From positions 21,412,520 to 21,476,519 of the forward strand of contig JABBOT010000005.1 of assembly GCA_016165875.1 (NCBI GenBank): a stretch of 64,000 nt of DNA. Direction: 5' to 3'. The notes under the pieces are model-generated. The model searched no databases. It was not told the DNA's origin and worked only from the letters and a program-made list of their open reading frames with translations. Below, in pieces: positions 56,746 to 64,000 of this stretch. This DNA comes from Acanthopleura granulata (Eukaryota; Mollusca; Polyplacophora; Chitonida; Chitonidae). The translations under genes were made by a program, and so were the position numbers. The stretch's first letter is position 1. Each line of letters begins with the position of its first letter.

Positions 56746-58562
56746 TAAGAATTCATCTCTTGACTTCATGTAAAAACTGTATTCTTGGCACTGAAATACC
56801 CATCTCTTATTATTAAAAGATATGTCCTTTTTTTTCTTTTTCTTTTTTTTTTTTTTACTCTTTCTGCCATTTCTTCGGTTCACATATTCGACACACCCTG
56901 GTCACTTCTCTCTCTCTTTCCTGTGCATGTCGGGGGTTAGTGCATTCCCCTTTATTGTTGCATATAAGAACTCTTCCTGGCTCTTTCGAGTAAAGCCTTG
57001 TATACACTGCAAGCAGATGCAGCCGCTACTAGCGGGACCAGCGATAACACAGGCTCGGTTCTATTTCTAGCTCGAATCGGGGCGCCTTAGTACAGTCCTT
57101 CAAGTGAGCATTCCACGAATGTGACATCAAAGCATCATTCACATAAATAAATATTGCTGTATGGATCATCTTAAGCACTAAAAGTTGACGTTGATAATCT
57201 AAGCCCTGTGGCAAATTCGTTATCAAAATAATCCATTAGAACTCTCGTGCTCTGTTCAGTTCCATTTTATCATCGAAAAGCCCTGTATTGCACGATTCAT
57301 GTTTTATACTCAAACAACATGACAGAATTGAATAGACATTTCTAATATAACTTTATACTCTCTTTCATTCAAAATTAGAGATGTTTTTACCCTCTTGTGA
57401 GCTTTATGAACAAAATATACCATTGTCTAGCAATATCTTCTGATGCTACCGCGGAAACTTTTTTTTTTGCTTTCTTCTGAACCTCTATGTCATGATTGCA
57501 AGCATGCGTCGTGAAACTGGTCTAAAACCTCTCATAAATACGGATGTATTGTTGATCTTGGTGCTAGATTGTCCTCCTATTTATCACATCAATTCAGTCA
57601 GTCAACTGATAAGTAAGTCACGACAACCCTGTTTCGTGCATCTTGGTAAACAGTGCGTCACGACTTGCTGTTGGTTCTTCCTGCACTGGAACAATTCGTT
57701 TTGTGTACTCATAATAGGCGATAACTGAGGTCTGGAAAGCACCAAAGCATGGCGATTAGGAAATGGGTATTAAAAGTAATACAAGAGTTTGCATGGCTTC
57801 ATGGAATGCTGTCTGGAATTGTTTCGAGGCGTTGAATGCTGAATCGAAAAGATTTACAAGTGATTGTTTTCGAGAGAATACCTAACTCAGCCACCAACGA
57901 GTAGAAAGTCCGTCACGCTGCGTACGTGTATACACGTTCCTCGTGGCCATTTTGAGCTGTAAAGGCTGTGGACGTAAACCCACAGTTTACTATGAAGGAT
58001 GGTAGTTTGTGAGTCACGTCGCTGGCACATTGAATTACTCCTGCTGCCTCTACAAAAATTAATTACTCCTGTTGGTTCTACAATGACTTGGCCTACAATG
58101 AGGTTGGTCCTACAATGAGGTGTTTGCTCCTCAAAATGAATTGCCTCTGAAAGCTCTTACAGTTGCTGCTCGCCATGAACTGTCCCTGTCGCTCCCACAA
58201 TGAATTTCTACAAATGGCGATGCGAAATCTGTCCTTGTCAGACCTTAGTACCAAAATTCGCACACTATATCAGCGCTGGTCACATTTCTATACAGCTCAT
58301 ACAATGTAGCTTATTCTGGTCGTTTCAAGGACAAAGTCGTAGGATACTACAGGCAGCAAAAAAGGACTTCGATTATTCTGATTGGACAAAATGATCTGTT
58401 CGGTCTCATGAGACCCAAATTCAGTTGCATATATAGAGCCCCCCGATTCACCGGATTTGCCATTTATTGACTTCAGGTCAACGTTACCCACTTCTCAGGC
58501 ATTTTCCCTTAAAGTTAAATACAAAATGCATGAAGAATTCTTTCTCTTTCTCAATACACTGT
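56746..58562. other. no gene seen
   Basis: Unique sequence with T-rich runs near 56829-56858. A short tandem of ATTACTCCTGYTG and CTACAATGA words lies at about 58034-58130. Confidence 0.4.
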
Positions 58563-58834
58563 ATGCCAGAGGTGGTTAGCGCGCTAGCACAGCGTAATGA
58601 CCCAGAAGTCTCTCCTTGATTCGGTCGCTGTGAGTTTAAGTCCAGCTCATGCTGGCTTAGTCTCCGGTCGTATACGTGGGAAGGTCCACCAACAACCTGC
58701 ACATAATCGTCGGTTTCCCCCAGACTATGTCCCTTTTCCTCCCACTATAATGCTGGCCGCCATCATATAAGTGACACGTTCTTAAGTACAGTGTAAAACT
58801 GCAATCAAATAAATAAAAGAATAAATAAATAACT
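58563..58834 (+). mobile_element. SINE family A, near full length, diverged
   Basis: Head GGTTAGCGCGCTAGCACAGC, B box GAGTTTAAGTCC, body ATAATGCTGGCCGCCATCAT and a long AAATAAATAAAAGAATAAAT tail. Confidence 0.86.
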
Positions 58835-60106
58835 ATATGAGCTCTGTTTCAACATCTTTCTGGAGCACTGCTTTTCGACATCCTCTCTCAACACTCAAGG
58901 CTATCTAGATTACATTGACCTGTTCGCAAAGGATATGTACAGACCAGTTGCAACCTCGTTCAGCAAACTAGAAAACCTATAGGCGTCGAAATCCATATTC
59001 GTTTTACAGCCGTGAACCAAAATGGGTGAGCCGTGTCAATAATCGCAAGACCAGTTCCCTCCAAAACGACAAAAAACACAAACCACCTGTAAGAGCACCA
59101 CTATCGGATAAGGAAAAATTATAAGCAAATGGCTTGTTCAACTTTCAAACAGCGATAGCCCTTACACAAGATCAAAGAAACACGAAGACACTTGAATAAG
59201 TTCAATACATATATCTGAATGAAATAGACAAATAGTTCAACTGACAATAACATACAAAAACAACACAGATAATTACAAAAATATTTAGTTTCTTACTGAT
59301 GATAGCCTACAAATCCTGATGGAATATTCAGGCTTCCAAAGGCGAATCAGTCCGCATACAGAATCCACAGTTCTTCAGAATTCTCGAATCGAAGGATGAC
59401 AGCCCTGTAAGTGACGAACAGTTGGTGGGTAACGCACGCCGACGATGGTATACATCCTACTCCCCGGCATGGAGCAACTTTCCAGGGCGGACGAGTTGAC
59501 AATAGCGTCCGTGATGCTGAGCTGGCGATGCATGTTTCATCCCTGGGAAAAAAAACACAGGGAAACCGGGATGAAATGTACGTAATCGCGCAGAGATTGT
59601 GAACGATAAAAGCTCCAAAATAATGTCTCCAACAAAATGGCTAGTCGCGAAACACAAACTCACAAAGTGCTACGTACAGAAAAATCGCAGAAATCCTCAA
59701 TTGGATGTAAATACGACTGCCATGTTTACAACTTCGTCGCTTATGTTTACAGACTAACTTAAAGAAAATTCTGGACGGTTCGAACATGATTACAACATGG
59801 GTACATCTTTCCAGAATGTAGCCTACCCTCTATGTACAATGACACGAAACTCATTAGCCCAGAAGCATCGAGAACACGCGACTGAATTCCAGTGCAGGCT
59901 ATAAGGTACACAGTTGTTAAAGTCTTGGTCAGACACTGACCCGGTTAGGGCAAAAACAAATAAAAAATATAAATGCAATATCGAGACTAAGAAAAAAATT
60001 AGGACGGATTCATGCAAAGAGAAGCCGCCAACAGCTTTCAATGATGACGAAAAACCGCAATGAATGTTCTAGGCGGATGAATAAAACCAGTTTCCATGCC
60101 GTGTGC
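58835..60106. other. no gene seen
   Basis: Unique AT-rich sequence; open frames at 59411-59663 on the two strands overlap and neither has splice or family support. Confidence 0.4.
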
Positions 60107-60262
60107 TCGGTCGCTGTGAGTTCAAGGGTGTGAATAAATCTTTTCTTGTCACCATTCCACCGGGCACCGCCCGGTTTCCTCTCACCATAATGCCGGTCGC
60201 CATTGTATAAGTGAAACATTCTTGAGTATGGCGTAAACATGAATAAAATGAATAAATATATT
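60107..60262 (+). mobile_element. SINE family A with internal deletion
   Basis: B-box region (GTCGCTGTGAGTTCAAG) jumps to the body at CACCGCCCGGTTTCCTCTCA and then the tail. Confidence 0.75.
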
Positions 60263-60636
60263 ATCATAAATATTATTATTATGGTACAAATATCTTGTAC
60301 CATTTTAGTATATGGTGTCGACAGTCAAACATGTATCTCAGTTGCTCTTTGATTGCAACTGTTCTTATATCTAACATCTATATTTGTAGATAAACCCGTT
60401 TATCAGGATTAACATTAATGGAATATAATAAATTAATCTATATAGCAGTGAAATATATACATCTGTATAGTATGCATGGTAACTAGGTTACTTGTTAATT
60501 TAAATGTAGCTTTCATTGTGTTTTTTGTTTTTGTTTTTTTGTTGTTACAAGGCTGTTGAGATGTATACTGTTTGGTTTGTCGAAAGATTTCTTTTCAGCT
60601 ACAAGCGGAGTAACTTAAGCCCTGAATGTTTCGCAG

Positions 60637-60918
60637 GACATGAATAATTCTCATATGTTTGCCGCCATGCTTCTTAAATCCTCAGGCGAGCTGCAAAATA
60701 TTCATTCACTGCTCAATGTATTAAGTCAAGCTCTTGGAGTTCACATTCAAAATGCTATGAAAAATGACGCCTTTTCGCTAGAGCAAAGGGAATCACTAAA
60801 TATTGACTTTTCAGTATCGACACAAATGAGTGATGCGGCCGTATATTATTGGATGTGCCGAAACTGTCTCTTCAAACCGGATGATGTGAAATGCGGAGCT
60901 GGAAATCTGAATCGCTAA
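60637..60918 (+). CDS. terminal exon or small ORF of an unrecognised protein
   Basis: The frame follows an acceptor-like TTTCGCAG at 60629-60636 and runs D-MNNSHMFAAMLLKSSGELQ to a TAA at 60916-60918 (92 codons from the ATG at 60640). The sequence is balanced and helical at first (LQNIHSLLNVLSQALGV), then has ESLNIDFSVSTQMSDAAVYY, two Cys in WMCRNCLF and a Gly-rich end. It looks like a genuine C-terminal exon, but with an in-frame TAA at 60616 the ATG could also be a true start. I do not recognise the family. Its last part is duplicated at 63243-63461. Confidence 0.45.
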   Translation, partial: DMNNSHMFAAMLLKSSGELQNIHSLLNVLSQALGVHIQNAMKNDAFSLEQRESLNIDFSVSTQMSDAAVYYWMCRNCLFKPDDVKCGAGNLNR

Positions 60919-60977
60919 GGATAACAACCGGACACAGATATTTTATTTGCTTTTCTAATTTACATATGTTAAGGCGA
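60759..60977 (+). repeat. source copy of a 219-bp duplication
   Basis: Matches 63243-63461 in the same orientation with 217 of 219 identical bases. It includes the last 53 codons, the stop and 59 bp of flank. Confidence 0.97.
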
Positions 60978-61838
60978 CGAAATGAGGGGTAATTGTCTTG
61001 ACTGCAAACACATGCAGTGTTCTTGGTCGTGGTCTGGAATAATTCCCACCCATTAAGGGCCACGCGTCTTCGACTCCTGACGGCCGAGGCTCTATGTGAC
61101 ATGGAGAACCCCTCGAAGACGGCGAGGCTAGCTTGTCAAGTGTGACCATCAATCATGGCTGGGTGAGGGTGGGCTTGCTGGCTGCTGGTGGGTTCTACCA
61201 TAGGCTTGCTAACGGGGCCGTTTGGATATAGGCCCACTTCACCGATTTAATGTCAGTTGCGATTTATATACAGTTAAAAAGTAGTTTGGAAAAGATCAGA
61301 AAGTACACTTTTTGGGAACACACAGCATTTATAACTGATGTTTCTGTCTTTTGTTTTCATATAGATAAAAAATTTCTCTCATCTTGTTTTGCATCTTTGG
61401 TCCTTGAAAAGGAATGGCAACTCCATTTTTCCAGCACATTTTTAAATTGTCCTTCAGAAATCCTAATCCTGGAGCAGTGTTTTTTTAGTTCATTATATAT
61501 AGGTGCAATACATGCAATGGCAAATCATTGCAAACGGTAAAATTTTTTTTGTGTATTACGTTTTATAACTTTAGGTTTCCATTAGTAATAAATTACTCTG
61601 TCAATCCGTCAAACAATCAATCAATCAATGAACCAAACAATATAACGATTGTTCCACGTGCATAAGTTAATATCAGATTCTTTCATACATTAGCAAAATT
61701 TTACCGACAATATTTTACCAACAAACTTTTACCAACAATATTTTACCAACAAAATTTTACCAACAAGCGGTTTAGTGCATTACCAATTCGATTATCATTC
61801 AGTGCGTTCATCGTTTTTTTCTGGGCGTTCTCACAAGA
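60978..61838. other. no gene seen
   Basis: A short tandem of TTTTACCAACAA words lies just before the end of this stretch, near 61700-61765. The rest is unique. Confidence 0.4.
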
Positions 61839-61962
61839 CTTATTTATTTTTTTGATGGGTGTTTTATGCCGTACTCAAAAATATTTCACTTATACGAAGG
61901 CGGTCAGCATTATTGTGGGAGAAAACTAGGCAGAGGCCGGGGGTGAACCCACGATCACGTTC
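61839..61962 (-). mobile_element. SINE family A, reversed, 3' half
   Basis: CTTATTTATTTTTTTGATGG, then ATTTCACTTATACGAAGGCG to GGGGGTGAACCCACGATCAC. Confidence 0.8.
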
Positions 61963-62104
61963 TTGAAAAAAAGGTAGTCAGGAATAATATACGTTATGTC
62001 TAAAAACGCAGTCCCATACAGCTGCAGCGGAAGGAATTTTAGTCGTTCAACAAAGTGCAATATGTGTCATAAACACTTGTCATGTTCCGATCTTGTTAAT
62101 TCGA

Positions 62105-62320
62105 CATATTTATCTATTTAATTTATTTATTTATTAATTTGTTTCATTCATGTTTTGCGCCATACCTAGGAATATTTTACTTATATGAGAGTGATCCGTT
62201 TTATAGCTCGATGAAACCGTAGTCTGGGAAACCATGCACCGCATGGTGCCAGGCAACTGCATGGAAAACCTTCTGACTTGTAGCCGCAATCGAACCAGCT
62301 GGATTTGAACCTGCGAAAAG
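62105..62320 (-). mobile_element. SINE with a family A tail but a different body
   Basis: On the - strand, a B-box-like GCAGGTTCAAATCCAGCTGG leads into a body with GCACCATGCGGTGCATGGTT that family A lacks. It then ends with ATAAGTAAAATATTCC and GGCGCAAAACATGAATGAAA plus TAAATAAATAAAT, the family A tail. This suggests a related subfamily sharing a LINE-type 3' end. Confidence 0.55.
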
Positions 62321-62712
62321 CATATCGTCTGATATTTGTCAAAAGAAAGTTTCTATAAATTCCTGAACAGATCAGATGACGTCAATCAGTAGAACTTAAC
62401 AGAAGATATTTTACCATACCAGGACAATAAATATGTGAAGATTGATGACAACAGGTAGATAAGATACAAAGTCTTAATAAGACAATAAGTATGTTCTATC
62501 AGGTTTTGATCCATGCTTGTCCATGCGTAATTGTCGCCAACCAGCCTATCTCGAAAAATAACGCAAAACAGCTTTTGGCAATTATACATATTTGTATTAA
62601 CTTTTTTCACAAAATATCGTATGTATAGAATAACTCGTGAAGATTGTAATATTGACAACTTACAATTTTGGCTGAACTTGAAAGCGAAGCAGATGGCCTT
62701 GCGGTTCTATAT
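62321..62712. other. no gene seen
   Basis: Unique AT-rich sequence with overlapping short open frames on both strands. Confidence 0.4.
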
Positions 62713-62990
62713 TGGGGGCCTCCGTGGCTCAGTCGGTAAGTGCGCTAACGCAGCGCAATGACCCAGAAGCCTCCCACCAATGCGGCCGCAGTGAGTTCAA
62801 GTCCAACTCATGCTGACTTCCTCGCCGACCGTACGTGGGAAGATCTGCCAGCAACCTGCTGATGGTCGTGGGTTTCCTCCGGGCTCTGCCCGGTATCCTA
62901 GCAACATAATGCTGGCCGCCGTCTTATAAGTGAAATATTCTTGTGTACGGCGTAAAACACCAATCAAATAAATGAAGAAAGAAATAAAAG
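62713..62990 (+). mobile_element. SINE family A, full length, best preserved
   Basis: Head GGGGGCCTCCGTGGCTCAGT, A box TGGCTCAGTCGG, B box GAGTTCAAGTCC, complete body and a CCAATCAAATAAATGAAGAA tail. This is the closest copy to a consensus in the window. Confidence 0.92.
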
Positions 62991-63135
62991 AGCGGAGAAT
63001 GATTTTTGTATCCGTATGCATTATTCCACATAGGCCTGTGTATTTGAACGTCGTTAAAGTTTAACACAGAATATAAAATGTTAATTTTTATGTGCTATTC
63101 AAAGTTTAAGTAAGAAGACGCTTTATTAACCTTCG

Positions 63136-63220
63136 TGTCAATGATTTCGGTCAGCTCAAGCAAGGAGAGAAAGGAAGTTTAACGTATACATTGCTACTCT
63201 CTGCTATATATATGAAACAG
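63136..63220. repeat. 85-bp direct repeat, left copy
   Basis: TGTCAATGATTTCGGTCAGC to ATATATATGAAACAG. It matches 63464-63550 with a 2-bp insertion and one substitution. Confidence 0.96.
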
Positions 63221-63242
63221 ATTTTCTTTTATGGACAAGGGC

Positions 63243-63461
63243 GAAAAATGACGCCTTTTCACTAGAGCAAAGGGAATCACTAAATATTGACTTTTCAGTA
63301 TCGACACAAATGAGTGATGCGGCCGTATATTATTGGATGTGCCGAAACTGTCTCTTCAAACCGGATGATGTGAAATGCGGAGCTGGAAATCTGAATCGCT
63401 AAGGATAACAACCGGACACAGATATTTTATTTGCTTTTCTAATTTACATATGTTAAAGCGA
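63243..63461 (+). pseudogene. 219-bp copy of the exon end at 60759-60977
   Basis: Near-identical (two differences: TTCGCTA to TTCACTA and TTAAGGCG to TTAAAGCG). It lacks the first 40 codons of the ORF, so it cannot encode the same product alone. It still has an open frame, stop and flank. It lies 22 bp after the left and 2 bp before the right 85-bp repeat. Confidence 0.9.
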
Positions 63462-63463
63462 TT

Positions 63464-63550
63464 TGTCAATGATTTCGGTCAGCTCAAGCAAGGAGAGAAA
63501 GAGGAAGTTTAACGTATACATTGCTACTGTCTGCTATATATATGAAACAG
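63464..63550. repeat. 85-bp direct repeat, right copy
   Basis: Same sequence as 63136-63220 with GA inserted in the GAGAAAGAGGAAGTT region. Confidence 0.96.
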
Positions 63551-64000
63551 AGAAACAAGTATTTATCATTTCGTTTCAAGCAGATGCCTAGGTCAGTTTG
63601 ATGTGTCGTTTTATTCTACATAAATCCACACCAGCGTCAACATATATAATCAACGGCCGCATGTGGAATAGACCTATACTGGCCTGCAATGTACCGGGCG
63701 CAGTCGTTCACGAGTGTGTATCGACAAGACAACAACGATTTAGCATGCCACTGAACATGCTATAAACACAGCAATTCACATCTTATGGGAGGAATGCTCA
63801 CAGGATGGCGTTTATGTTGTCCCAAAATCTGAATTAGAAATGACCCAACGCAGACTAAAGGCGCAATATATTATACACGGGTATTTGTATCTGGTCAAGT
63901 ATTGAAGAGCGCACTCCTTAAAGTATGCCTATAATTTCTGCAATTCGCCGTCAGGCTCTTTAATGGCTTCCTTGGTGAAATTTTAAATTTCGGACTGCTC
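63551..64000. other. window end, nothing identified
   Basis: No exon, repeat or RNA gene recognised. Confidence 0.4.

Noticed and set aside
62713..62800. tRNA gene
   Set aside because: A and B boxes are present but the sequence does not fold as a tRNA and continues into a SINE body and tail.

Overview
The window is nuclear DNA from an invertebrate animal. Coding exons are small and widely spaced, with GT/AG introns whose codon phases match. AT-rich non-coding DNA dominates, and microsatellites, satellites and SINEs are dense. About 28 copies or fragments of one tRNA-derived SINE share a tail ending in AAATAAATAAA. Together with a second SINE whose tail reads TTTTACGTCGYACT and GGAC-rich repeats, this is the repeat style I associate with lophotrochozoans (mollusc or brachiopod). 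That placement is recognition of style, not a database match. There are no operons, bacterial genes or CRISPR arrays.

Layout: (1) 0.8-6.3 kb, + strand: the last five exons of a gene I do not recognise, one exon of which has been partly copied twice in tandem. (2) 10.5-17.4 kb, - strand: the best gene, a complete three-exon, 1,199-residue tetratricopeptide-repeat protein convergent with gene 1. Two of its exons lie upstream of the 3.3-kb main exon and join it with exact codon phase. Its long 3' side runs toward about 7.9 kb. (3) 17.4-28.3 kb: no convincing gene; several tandem arrays (26-bp, about 37-bp and about 156-bp units) and SINEs. (4) 28.3-32.7 kb, + strand: a four-exon gene for a 219-residue basic protein of unknown family, with a minimal ATG-stop upstream ORF. 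(5) 33.7-34.5 kb and 40.5-41.4 kb, - strand: two intronless-coding paralogues of the TMEM53/DUF829 family of alpha/beta-hydrolase-like proteins, one with a mitochondrial-type N terminus. (6) 39-46 kb: several copies of an unnamed dispersed repeat, a perfect 30-bp inverted repeat, a 31-bp tandem array and an orphan terminal exon. (7) 48.8-50.0 kb: a decayed gene for a Myb/SANT-like, Harbinger-type DNA-binding protein, interrupted by a 52-bp minisatellite. (8) 50-60 kb: repeats and low-complexity DNA. (9) 60.6-63.6 kb: a 92-codon ORF/exon whose last 219 bp are copied almost perfectly 2.3 kb downstream, between two 85-bp direct repeats.

The genes are unrelated neighbours; nothing suggests a shared pathway except the two DUF829 paralogues. 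I found no defensible new multi-gene system. The most unusual items are the recent exon copy flanked by direct repeats, the tandem partial copies of the gene 1 exon, the unnamed repeat family and the degenerating SANT gene with its minisatellite.
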